Shown: piece by piece, positions 32,238 to 40,812 of the stretch
Layout: each line of letters opens with the position of its first letter
Numbering within the stretch: position 1 is the stretch's first letter
NCBI GenBank assembly: GCA_945870155.1
Contig: CAMBSB010000002.1
Coordinates: 1 to 64,000 of the forward strand
Source of the DNA: Paludibacter jiangxiensis
Lineage (GTDB): Bacteria; Bacteroidota; Bacteroidia; Bacteroidales; Paludibacteraceae
Direction: 5' to 3'
DNA length: 64,000 bases
The notes under the pieces: generated by a model
Told to the model about the DNA's origin: nothing
The model's input: the letters and a program-made list of their open reading frames with translations, nothing else
Databases searched by the model: none
Program-made: the position numbers and the translations under genes

Positions 32238-32258
32238 ATGTAAACCAATATGTAAACC
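32238..32258 (+). repeat. Right integrase arm-type direct repeats
   Basis: ATGTAAACC at 32238 and 32250, 12-bp start-to-start, same orientation as left pair. Confidence 0.7.
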
Positions 32259-32346
32259 GGATAAGATTATTGTTAGAGTAGGATAAAAATAGCTAATCAT
32301 TAAAGTGCTCATATAGAGCAATATGGTATCACCCGCTAAGCCGAAA

Positions 32347-32419
32347 GGTACCATAGCTCAGTTGGTAGAGCAAAGGACTGAAAATCCTTGTGTCCCCGGT
32401 TCGATTCCTGGTGGTACCA
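32347..32419 (+). tRNA. tRNA-Phe (GAA), right copy
   Basis: Identical 73 nt to 20774-20846. Confidence 0.95.
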
Positions 32420-32424
32420 CGCAG

Positions 32425-32466
32425 AAAAACGCTAATAATCTTATAAATAGATTGTTAGCGTTTTTT
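32425..32466 (+). terminator. Terminator downstream of right tRNA-Phe
   Basis: AAAAACGCTAA...TTAGCGTTTTTT. Confidence 0.8.
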
Positions 32467-32476
32467 CTTTAACCAC

Positions 32477-32497
32477 TTGTCCCGTATTTGTCCCGTA
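32477..32497. repeat. Arm-type-like direct repeats of a second element
   Basis: TTGTCCCGTA at 32477 and 32488, 11-bp start-to-start. Confidence 0.5.
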
Positions 32498-32503
32498 AAT
32501 CGG

Positions 32504-33240
32504 TCATTCAGATATTAATACTATGCTTATATCTAAATCAATAAAATAAAGAATACCATTCTCACCCCTTAACACATTCTGAGGTTTAGCATCTGATAGC
32601 TCAAATATTCCATTAGTATATCCGGTTAAACCAAAATTTACCCCCTTGCCTAAAACAGTTTTAATAAATCCTCTTTTATTTAACTCAGTTTCAATTAATA
32701 TTTGTGGTGCGTATTCGTAATTTGGAATGTAAGGCTGTTTCATTACAGCGCATGTCTGTCCGGTATTGTTTTTTGTAAAACCAATAATTTTGTATGAAAC
32801 TTCCGGGAACAATAAATTGTGAGTAAGGATTCTATCAAAGAAGTAATTTAAATCTCTGGTATATTCAAACTCAGTAACATCCTCGTTCAGAAAGAAAAAG
32901 TTATTTACCTTTATCACATTTCTACCATCTTTCGATAAATAAACCGTGTTTTCAGTTCCATTATTTATACTTTCACCATCGGTTAGTTTTGAAAGCTCAT
33001 CAATCCATACGCCATTACTTATAGCTATTTGTGCAAGTTGTCGAAGTCCTTCGTGCTTAATCCAACGTTTATCAAGGCTTTACGTTGTTGCTGAACTACT
33101 TGTTCCCTTGTAGATGTAGGCTGACTCTGTGATTGTTTTAGCGACTCCATTGCTACCTGAGATTGCTCCCAATGATATATAGATGGATTCGTTGCCCATT
33201 GTTCGTCGGTTAACCATGTTGGTTTTTGTTGGTTTTTCAT
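32504..33240 (-). pseudogene. Remnant of phage polyvalent protein with kinase-like domain
   Basis: GTENTVYLSKDGRNVIKVNN...DAKPQNVLRGENGILYFIDLDI; upstream part in another frame (33240-33025), no proper start for the kinase part. Confidence 0.6.
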
Positions 33241-33475
33241 TTGAATGAACTCGTTTTAGGAATTTATCATCTTTAGATGATTTCTTTTCTACAAAGTTAG
33301 AATTATTTAATATTTCTGCAATGATTTTTTTCACACCCCTCTACGGAATTATGAACCAGCACAATAATATGAAAATCAATCAAGTATCTCCAATATGTAT
33401 GTAGTTTTTGTCGCAAATATATACTGTTTTTGCGACAAAATCAATTCAATCTTTAAAGCGATCTTTTTAAAAAAA

Positions 33476-34462
33476 TCAGACTTTTATCAATTGTTTTAAC
33501 CGCCCCTGATAGCACTGCCAATAATTTTGTTTTATTTTGTCGTTTAGATAAGAGGCTGCAATAAGCTTTTCAACTTCTGCTGATTTTGAAACCATTAGTT
33601 CCATACTGTTCTTTAATATCTTTTTGCTTATGCCGGCAATCTCAGCTAATTTGGCAAATTGCGCACTGATTTTTCCTTGTGCTACATTTTTGGGCAATAG
33701 TCCATCTTCGAGTGCAAAATCTTTGTCTTCAATGTGAATTCGACTGTTTAAAAGGTCGTAAGCGGGACTTAATCGATAGTCACCCATTGGTGTCTCAAGT
33801 ATCGAAAAGTTTTTAAAATTCGCATCACCATTCGAAAACAAATAGTTGAAAATAAGCAACTTTAAAAGTTTTGGTGCTTCTATTTTATAAGTTGGCAAAT
33901 GCGTTTGCATGAGTTGAAATAGATCCAAATAATTCCCCAAATACTTGTAATGTTCTCCGTGCGTTTGTGGTGTACGACCGGCCAGAGATGCAAAATCGTC
34001 TTGAGCACGTTTTATCCCGTCTTCATTTACATCAAAGCGCTTCGTGATATAGGCCGGAGCACCGTTTTTAAAAAAAATCAATGCGTTCTCGGCTGTTTCT
34101 ATTCCATACACTAGGCGGGCAATTTGCATGGTTAAATGTTCGTTAGCAGGCATTTGATCCGGATTTTTACCCGCACCCGGAATCGGTTTCAGTATATAAG
34201 TACCTCGTTCCCCTTCTTCAATCAATCGTAACTTATTTTTTTCGAGTAAAACCGAGAATTTTTCCTGTACTCCCGAAATCGACATGCATTTTCTGTTTTG
34301 TTCAAAAAGCTCATCCGTTTCAGCATTAGATGCAGGTGAATCGTAGGGCAATACATATTGCACCGCCTTGCCGTTAAAAACCCTTTTTAAGCATGTACGA
34401 CTATACCCGCTAAAGCCTTCGGCTAATGTGCCTGGACAATATTTTATTTCAGGTAAACTCAT
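33476..34462 (-). CDS. HipA-like kinase toxin (HipT-like), second module
   Basis: Gly-loop SISGVQEKFSVLL, catalytic NGDANFKNFSI, LSPAYDLL. Confidence 0.88.
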   Translation of the reverse strand: MSLPEIKYCPGTLAEGFSGYSRTCLKRVFNGKAVQYVLPYDSPASNAETDELFEQNRKCMSISGVQEKFSVLLEKNKLRLIEEGERGTYILKPIPGAGKNPDQMPANEHLTMQIARLVYGIETAENALIFFKNGAPAYITKRFDVNEDGIKRAQDDFASLAGRTPQTHGEHYKYLGNYLDLFQLMQTHLPTYKIEAPKLLKLLIFNYLFSNGDANFKNFSILETPMGDYRLSPAYDLLNSRIHIEDKDFALEDGLLPKNVAQGKISAQFAKLAEIAGISKKILKNSMELMVSKSAEVEKLIAASYLNDKIKQNYWQCYQGRLKQLIKV

Positions 34463-34788
34463 TCTTTTTCAATTTTTGTTATCCGTACTGCACCAATGCT
34501 GTCAAACTTTGCAGTGGTCATTAGTAAACCAAAATAATCATCCGTATCAATCCGATTCAATTTGCACACCACCTGCTTATTGGAGCCTTCGGGTAGCATG
34601 TTATAAAAAAACGGAAATAAGTATTGCGAATGAAACGGCTGTTCATTTTTGGGCAAAGTAAGGCTGATAGCTGGTTTAGCGTTGTCAGCTAACCATGCAT
34701 TCATATAGCAAAATGTAAATGAGCCATCATCGTGTTGGGTCAATACGCCGGCTTCCTGGTCTTTGAATAGTACTTGAGCTTCTCTCAT
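34459..34788 (-). CDS. HipA N-terminal-domain protein (HipS-like), second module
   Basis: AGVLTQHDDGSFTFCYMNAWLAD...PAISLTLPK...FPFFYNMLPEG; 4-bp overlaps with both neighbours. Confidence 0.87.
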   Translation of the reverse strand: MREAQVLFKDQEAGVLTQHDDGSFTFCYMNAWLADNAKPAISLTLPKNEQPFHSQYLFPFFYNMLPEGSNKQVVCKLNRIDTDDYFGLLMTTAKFDSIGAVRITKIEKE

Positions 34789-35003
34789 TTGTTAGGAGCG
34801 ATGTTTTTTATTGTCAGGCTTACTTCCATCCCAAGTACATCGGCTATTTTTTGTAAGGTAAGCAATGTAGGATTTCCTTTTCCGCTTTCAAATTGCTTCA
34901 AGGTGCGTAATCCCACGCCCGATAATTCGGCTACCGTTTCTTGTGTTACTTGCAACACTTCCCTGCGCGCCTTTATTGTTTTTATTAATTCTGCATAGTG
35001 CAT
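34785..35003 (-). CDS. HipB-like XRE antitoxin, second module
   Basis: VTQETVAELSGVGLRTLKQFESGKGNPTLLTLQKIADVLGMEV; ATG at 35003 preferred over TTG at 35033. Confidence 0.87.
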   Translation of the reverse strand: MHYAELIKTIKARREVLQVTQETVAELSGVGLRTLKQFESGKGNPTLLTLQKIADVLGMEVSLTIKNIAPNK

Positions 35004-35009
35004 TATATG

Positions 35010-35062
35010 GCTCTTTTTGGTGCAAATATACAATACTTTTCTAAATATACAATAAAAAGAGC
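35010..35062 (-). promoter_or_regulatory. Promoter/operator of second hip module
   Basis: GCTCTTTTT (35010-35018) / AAAAAGAGC (35054-35062) perfect inverted repeat enclosing minus-strand TATATTTG -7 and a duplicated TATTGTATATTT. Confidence 0.55.
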
Positions 35063-35257
35063 AATAAATAGCACTTTATTGTGATAATGATAGTTTCAGC
35101 TTGTAATTATCTCACTTTTCCTTTATTTAGGGGCTGCTGAAAAACTGTTAATATTCTGACAATATGCTATATAACTCTTTTAATGAAGGTTTACATGCAA
35201 TCATTTTTGCATATTTTATTTAAAAACGATGCACTCAAAATATGAAATCTTAATAGT

Positions 35258-35436
35258 AAACCACAAAAGTACACAAAAGAATATTACTAATATTTGATAT
35301 ATTTTTTTTTGTGTTCTTAATGATAACATATATATATATATATTGCTAAATATGAAACAATTAAGTTCACAAAAGAATAAATCCTAATGGTTTTATGTAT
35401 AAACTTTTGTGATTCTTTTGTGTCCTTTTGTGGTTT
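35258..35436. repeat. MITE-like element with 25-bp terminal inverted repeats
   Basis: AAACCACAAAAGTACACAAAAGAAT (35258-35282) vs reverse complement of 35412-35436, 24/25 identical. Confidence 0.7.
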
Positions 35437-35482
35437 TAATATCTTTAAATTAGCATTTCAGCAGACTATTTAACCATTATTT

Positions 35483-36283
35483 TTAACGAACAATACTTTT
35501 CGGGAAAATTATCTTATCGACACACCAAAAATCCCATTGAAAAAGCAGATTCATCTCACCAGCTCCCAAAAAGTGGAGTGACTCTGCTGAGCCTTCAACT
35601 TTACCCACAAAGTCACAATCGAACTGAACCACTGCTTTTTCTGTGTCAAATACCAATTCTTTAATTGTAAAATCATTCAGGTGAAATGTACTGAAAGCCT
35701 GACGAAAATGATTATGCCATTCAGCTTTCTCTGCTTCGCCAGACATAAAAGTTGTATAATAATCACTTTCTTTATTTAAATAAGAACTTACAAAATTATA
35801 TGAATGCTCTCGGATATCGTGTTCATGATTGGGGTGAAACTCTTCGTAAGTGTAGTGCGATATCATACCCGGAATTTGTATATCATCTTTCTCTTCCAGA
35901 AATAATTCTTCGGTAATAAACCGATACAATTCCCTGTTATCAACTTCACAAATTGTATCTAATGAAACGCTTTTATTAGCCATCAGCTCCATTAATCTGT
36001 TTAATTCTTCGGTAATTTCGGCATCGGTCAACTCTTCTACCTTGCGAAAGGGTGGTTGTTCCAGAAAATCGTACAATTTAATGACATTAGCTGATTTAAA
36101 AGCATTCTCGAAAGCCATAATATGATCCAAAAACTGACTTTCGATTTCGAGTGGTAAATCGTTATCATTATTTATGTTACCAAAATATGCGCCATGCTCT
36201 TCGGTAAGCTGTTTTTTCTTTTCTTCGTTCTCAATCCGTATCCGATCAAGTTTGTCTTTGGGTGTTTCTTTGTTCTTTTTCAT
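35483..36283 (-). CDS. Acidic protein of unknown function in R-M locus
   Basis: 266-aa ORF, same orientation as hsdR. Confidence 0.65.
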   Translation of the reverse strand: MKKNKETPKDKLDRIRIENEEKKKQLTEEHGAYFGNINNDNDLPLEIESQFLDHIMAFENAFKSANVIKLYDFLEQPPFRKVEELTDAEITEELNRLMELMANKSVSLDTICEVDNRELYRFITEELFLEEKDDIQIPGMISHYTYEEFHPNHEHDIREHSYNFVSSYLNKESDYYTTFMSGEAEKAEWHNHFRQAFSTFHLNDFTIKELVFDTEKAVVQFDCDFVGKVEGSAESLHFLGAGEMNLLFQWDFWCVDKIIFPKSIVR

Positions 36284-36310
36284 ACATTTATAATTTATTT
36301 GATATTCATC

Positions 36311-36652
36311 TTAAATCATTGGTTTTAAGTCGAATTTCGAAACTATATATTGCAATTTTTCCACCAAAAGGTTTATCCAGAGAAAATATTCAGGCGATTT
36401 TAATGTGCAAAACCCAATTTCGCCGTAATGCTCAAAACTTTTACGGTGTATAACCACAAAATGAGCCTTTTCATAAAACTTCAACATAATATCTTCGAAC
36501 GACATTTCAACTTTTTGTCGGGCAAAGCTAATATTACAGTCTAAAATATCAACCCACCATCTTTCATGTAAAGCGTATGCATCATTGAGTATCATCACTT
36601 TTTCAGACAAGGTTAAATGACGTATGTTGTAAAAAATATCGTTTTCTATCAT
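36311..36652 (-). CDS. Small protein of unknown function in R-M locus
   Basis: 113-aa ORF, same orientation. Confidence 0.6.
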   Translation of the reverse strand: MIENDIFYNIRHLTLSEKVMILNDAYALHERWWVDILDCNISFARQKVEMSFEDIMLKFYEKAHFVVIHRKSFEHYGEIGFCTLKSPEYFLWINLLVEKLQYIVSKFDLKPMI

Positions 36653-36752
36653 CTTTATTTTTCAATTCCAATTCCAGCACCAAATTCTGCCAACAAAGTA
36701 TCATCTTCGTTGGAAAATAACTTTTTGTATTTCAGCTATTTAGCGACAGTTC

Positions 36753-39700
36753 TCACGCATATGCCCTACTTCCACCACTCTGTGCAATGGTCAAAAAATG
36801 GTCGTACACTCTATCGCATTTGTTACTGTAAATTTCTCTATCGTAGCTTTTAGGGAGTGTTTCATCCAAAACTTTTTTAATTGCAAATTGAACTTGCATG
36901 CGGGTTTGGGTATCTTTAAACCAGTCGGTAATGAGTACAGTTGGTCTATCATCCTTTAATTTATGCAATAAACTTTTAGCAGCCAGTTTTACTTTTTGCT
37001 CTTCGTCTTTGGTCAGGTTTTCTTTTTTTATGAGGTCGAAGATTTCCAGTTCGGCATCGGTCAGTCCTTCCTTTGCAGCACGCATTTCTTCTTCACGCAT
37101 TTTATCCACAAAGTCCATTAAATCGTCGAAGAAATTTTCGTTGGTTGCATTGCCAGAGTTGTAACGGTCGATTATTTCCTGCAACTTCTGCGCAAAGCTG
37201 ATCCGAGTTACATTTCGCTCCATCATCAGTTGTAATTTACTTGAAATAAATGCCCTGAGGTCAGCAATTTCAATATTTTTATGTGGAGCTGTTTTGTATT
37301 CTTCTTTTAATTTCTCAATATCCAGTTTACTAAGGTCAATTTGCTTCCAAGGTTTAATGGTAAATGCATTTCCTTCGGCAGCAATATTCTCAATCAGCGG
37401 TTTATTACTGATTTGTTCTTCTACTGCTTGTGCCACTATGCTTTCGTCCAGCAATTGACTGATACGCCTTTTAGCGCTATCCAAGTCGGCTCTATCCGCT
37501 TTTCCATCCATCACTTCGCGCAAATAATGAATAATGGCAGCCAATAGAAAGTCCTTGCGGCGACCTAATATTTCTGGTTTACAGGCTTCGTACAATGCCT
37601 CAATGGTGTTGTCGTACACCACAAACTGTTTTTTGTGTTCGTCGTTTGCCACAATGGTATCGGCAAAGTCATCGAACAATCCCAACTTGTTGAAAAGTAT
37701 CTTTGAATCACTGATTTCTGTCAGATTTACGCCTATGGTTGCACACCAAAGATTGCATTCGTTTATGGCATCGGCAAGTAACACATAGAGTTGATCCTTT
37801 TCTTGTACCGGCACATCTTCACCCGAAGAACCACCAAAAGTGCCACCACCATAGGAAGCAAATGCTTTTTTGAGGTTACGGAAAACATTGTAGTAGTCAA
37901 CAATTAAACCGTTTTTCTTTGGTTTGTTATTTATCAGAAAGTCTGTCACCCTGTTTGCACGTGTTATGGTCTGCATTAGGGTATGGTCTTTCATAGGCTT
38001 GTCGATATACAAAGTTGAAACAGTTGGTGCATCAAAACCCGTAAGCCACATACTGCATACAAAAACAAGTCGTAATGGGTCATCTGGTTTCTTGAATTTG
38101 TATTCTAGGTCGTAACCATTTTCGTCGGGAGTGAGCATCCGTTTTCGGTGCGATTTTATATCTAAATTTTGTTTTTCAAATTTTTCATCCTCGCCCGCTT
38201 CTTCACTTACAATCACCGCCATTTCGGTTTTTCGCATCCAATCCAGCAAACGTTTTTGTTCCTCTTTTTCTCGACTATCATTTAGCGAGTTCAGTTGTGT
38301 TTGCAATTTTCGTTTTTCTTCTTCCCACAATCGTTTTACCTTATCGTACATTTTTACGGCTGTGAATTTATCAATGGCAATTACCATTCCTTTGCCCAGA
38401 TAACCTCGGCGAGGGAAATGATACACAATATCGTGAGCAATAATATCTAAACGATCGTCTCGTTTTAAAACGCTCATTTCTGTAGCAAAATCTTTTTCCA
38501 ATCTGATTTGATCGGCTTCAGTCAAATTTTCATCGCTAACAATATCAGCCAAATCATCATCAATATCATCATTCTGAAGCAATACAGAAGGAACACGCTT
38601 GTGATAGAAGAGCGGTACAGTAGCCTCATCTTCAATACTTTGTTTAAAGTTATATTCCGATACATTTTCGCCAAACCATTCGTGCGTTAGCTTTTTACTT
38701 CCCAATAATGGTGTCCCTGTAAATGCCATGTATTGTGCATTGGGTAAGCCGGTACGCATATTTTCCGCCAAATCTTTGTATTGTGTACGGTGGGCTTCGT
38801 CAATAATCACAATAATATCGTTGCGGGTTGACAATATTGGATATGCCTGACCTTTTGGGTAACGAAATTTTTGTATTAGTGTAAATATATAGCGGGTATT
38901 GGTTTGAAGCAATCCACGCAAGTCTTCACCGTTGGCCGGTCGGCATTTGGTGTCTTTGTTGAATGCACCTGCACCCAAAAAGTTCCGGTAAATCTGACCA
39001 TCCAAATCATCGCGATCGGTAACAATCAGAAATGTGTAGTTACCTGTGAATTTGCGGAATACTTTTCGGGCAAAAAATATCATACTATAACTCTTGCCGC
39101 TACCTTGTGTATGCCAGAAAACACCTAATTTGCCTTTGTTCGCGCTGTCGGTTCCTTCGGTATCGTGCTTCAGGCGAAGTGCGAAATTGTCAATGGCATT
39201 GTTTACACCTAAAAACTGGTGATTTTTGGCTGCAATTTTGGCTATATCGTTGTAGAAAAGAATAAAATTTTCTACATAATCCAATAGTTTCCGTTTGTCG
39301 CAAAGACCCAAAACGGCATAATCCAAACTAACACCGTACTGTTGAATTCGTTTTTTATCCGGCACTTGTTCTTCGTTGTTTGGACGTAACCAATTGAAAA
39401 AGTGACCATAACCTGCATTAAAACTACCTACTTTTGTCTCGAATCCATTACTCAGCATACATAAGGCATTGTAATGAAACAAGAGTGGAATATCGCGGCG
39501 GTAATTGGTGAGGTTATCGTCGTAGGCATTACGAACAGCAATGTTACTATTTTTGAGTTCGATAAAAATTAAAGGAAGACCGTTCAGAAAAACAATCAGG
39601 TCAGGTCGGCGACGGATAAACTGTCCTTGTATCCAGAGTTGTGAAACAACTAAGTAATCATTTTTGGATGGCTCATTAAAGTCAACGACTTTAACGTTTA

Positions 39701-40028
39701 CAGTTTCTTTTCGTCCGTTAGTGTTGTTTATTTCAAGTTGAATGCCATTCTTGATTAAGCCTGCAATTTCTTTATTGGCTTCAAATTCCAATTTATCCAG
39801 GCGGGTCTGACAAAGTTGTTCAAAAGCCTCATCTATGGCCGATTCGGGAAGTCCTTTGTTTAATTCAATCAGCTTCCGACGGAGTAATGGCTTTATGACC
39901 ACATCCGTTTCTGTCAAACGACCCGTACTGTCTTTATCAATGCAATTGATATGGCGGTAATCGAGGTTGTGCGTGAACACCTCTATAATTGCCTTTTCTA
40001 TTTGATCTTCCGATATGTAATTTGCCAT
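36753..40028 (-). CDS. hsdR: Type I restriction endonuclease subunit R
   Basis: GVFWHTQGSGKSYSMIFFARK (Walker A), IIDEAHRTQ, FTGTPL; 1091 aa. Confidence 0.95.
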   Translation of the reverse strand: MANYISEDQIEKAIIEVFTHNLDYRHINCIDKDSTGRLTETDVVIKPLLRRKLIELNKGLPESAIDEAFEQLCQTRLDKLEFEANKEIAGLIKNGIQLEINNTNGRKETVNVKVVDFNEPSKNDYLVVSQLWIQGQFIRRRPDLIVFLNGLPLIFIELKNSNIAVRNAYDDNLTNYRRDIPLLFHYNALCMLSNGFETKVGSFNAGYGHFFNWLRPNNEEQVPDKKRIQQYGVSLDYAVLGLCDKRKLLDYVENFILFYNDIAKIAAKNHQFLGVNNAIDNFALRLKHDTEGTDSANKGKLGVFWHTQGSGKSYSMIFFARKVFRKFTGNYTFLIVTDRDDLDGQIYRNFLGAGAFNKDTKCRPANGEDLRGLLQTNTRYIFTLIQKFRYPKGQAYPILSTRNDIIVIIDEAHRTQYKDLAENMRTGLPNAQYMAFTGTPLLGSKKLTHEWFGENVSEYNFKQSIEDEATVPLFYHKRVPSVLLQNDDIDDDLADIVSDENLTEADQIRLEKDFATEMSVLKRDDRLDIIAHDIVYHFPRRGYLGKGMVIAIDKFTAVKMYDKVKRLWEEEKRKLQTQLNSLNDSREKEEQKRLLDWMRKTEMAVIVSEEAGEDEKFEKQNLDIKSHRKRMLTPDENGYDLEYKFKKPDDPLRLVFVCSMWLTGFDAPTVSTLYIDKPMKDHTLMQTITRANRVTDFLINNKPKKNGLIVDYYNVFRNLKKAFASYGGGTFGGSSGEDVPVQEKDQLYVLLADAINECNLWCATIGVNLTEISDSKILFNKLGLFDDFADTIVANDEHKKQFVVYDNTIEALYEACKPEILGRRKDFLLAAIIHYLREVMDGKADRADLDSAKRRISQLLDESIVAQAVEEQISNKPLIENIAAEGNAFTIKPWKQIDLSKLDIEKLKEEYKTAPHKNIEIADLRAFISSKLQLMMERNVTRISFAQKLQEIIDRYNSGNATNENFFDDLMDFVDKMREEEMRAAKEGLTDAELEIFDLIKKENLTKDEEQKVKLAAKSLLHKLKDDRPTVLITDWFKDTQTRMQVQFAIKKVLDETLPKSYDREIYSNKCDRVYDHFLTIAQSGGSRAYA

Positions 40029-40097
40029 ATTTGAGAATTGATTTAGAATTTATCACCTAGTTTATCACCTAATTTACCCCGTAACTATTTATTCGCT

Positions 40098-40560
40098 AAT
40101 ATACACCAATAACCTGTTTTGTCAGATCCAATACGTTCAATCATCTTATCTTGCTTTAGCCTACGAATTTGTTTTTCAACAGCACTAACACTTAATCCTA
40201 TGCTATTTGCAATTTCGGTTTCGTAATGTTTTTATTGTCAATTATATGATTGATAATTTGAGTCGACGTTTATCCCCTAGTATTTTAGTTTCTTCCATCA
40301 TTTCTTCCATGTTTCTTCCATATTTTCTTCCATGTTTTCTAATTTCTACATTAAAAAATGATTTTCTAATGCCCAATTTTAGGCTTTACCACCATTTATA
40401 CCGCCACTTTTACCGCCATTTCTTCCACAGTATTACCACAGTTTCTACCTTGTTTTCTGCCATGTTTTCTGATTTTACGTTTATAAGAGATAGTCCAATG
40501 CACACTTTTATGCTTTTACCGCCAGTTATACCGTCATTTTCTCCACAGTCTTTACCACAG
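40098..40560 (-). pseudogene. Decayed winged-helix/linker modules
   Basis: Minus-strand fragment VSAVEKQIRRLKQDKMIERIGSDKTGYWCILANK plus EEN/EEMMEE- and VEK-like linker remnants. Confidence 0.5.
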
Positions 40561-40577
40561 TTTTCTCCACAGTATAA

Positions 40578-40805
40578 CTATTCTGTTTTATCAGGAACAA
40601 TTACCCATTGCCCACCTTTATCTCCACCTATTCGGTTTAAAACGCCTGCTTTTTTTAATTTATCTAGTTGATATTCAACTCTCCGTTGACTCAATCCGCT
40701 ATACTTCATCATCTCATTTATGGTAATCTTAGCATTAGCAGATATCGCTGCAATTAAACTTTCAGTTGAATTTTTCTCCACAGTTTTCTCCACAGTTTTC
40801 TCCAC
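40578..40805 (-). CDS. Detached winged-helix module (GTG start)
   Basis: VEKTVEKTVEKNSTE...RRVEYQLDKLKKAGVLNRIGGDKGGQWVIVPDKTE; near-duplicate of the C-terminus of the upstream gene, offset by frame. Confidence 0.55.
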   Translation of the reverse strand: MEKTVEKTVEKNSTESLIAAISANAKITINEMMKYSGLSQRRVEYQLDKLKKAGVLNRIGGDKGGQWVIVPDKTE

Positions 40806-40807
40806 AG
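40772..40807 (-). repeat. 3 x 12-bp tandem repeat
   Basis: TTTTCTCCACAG x3 exact. Confidence 0.9.
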
Positions 40808-40812
40808 TTTAA

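Larger units (their letters stand above)
20774..32419 (+). mobile_element. Integrative element at tRNA-Phe
   Basis: Identical 73-bp tRNA-Phe genes at both ends; tyrosine integrase next to left end; paired ATGTAAACC arm-like repeats at both ends; subterminal inverted repeats. Confidence 0.88.

Noticed and set aside
22180-32346. Suppressor tRNA (UCA anticodon) inside the element
   Set aside because: Looked for T-loop (GTTCGA/GTTCAA) plus anticodon-loop combinations; only the two tRNA-Phe copies were convincing. Needs tRNAscan-SE/Infernal genome-wide.
33080-33334. 84-aa minus-strand ORF overlapping 33025-33240
   Set aside because: Out of frame with both polyvalent-protein fragments; product not recognisable.
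40207-40671. 154-aa plus-strand ORF (MQFRFRNVFIVNYMI...)
   Set aside because: Antisense through decayed wHTH modules and their tandem repeats; low-complexity product.
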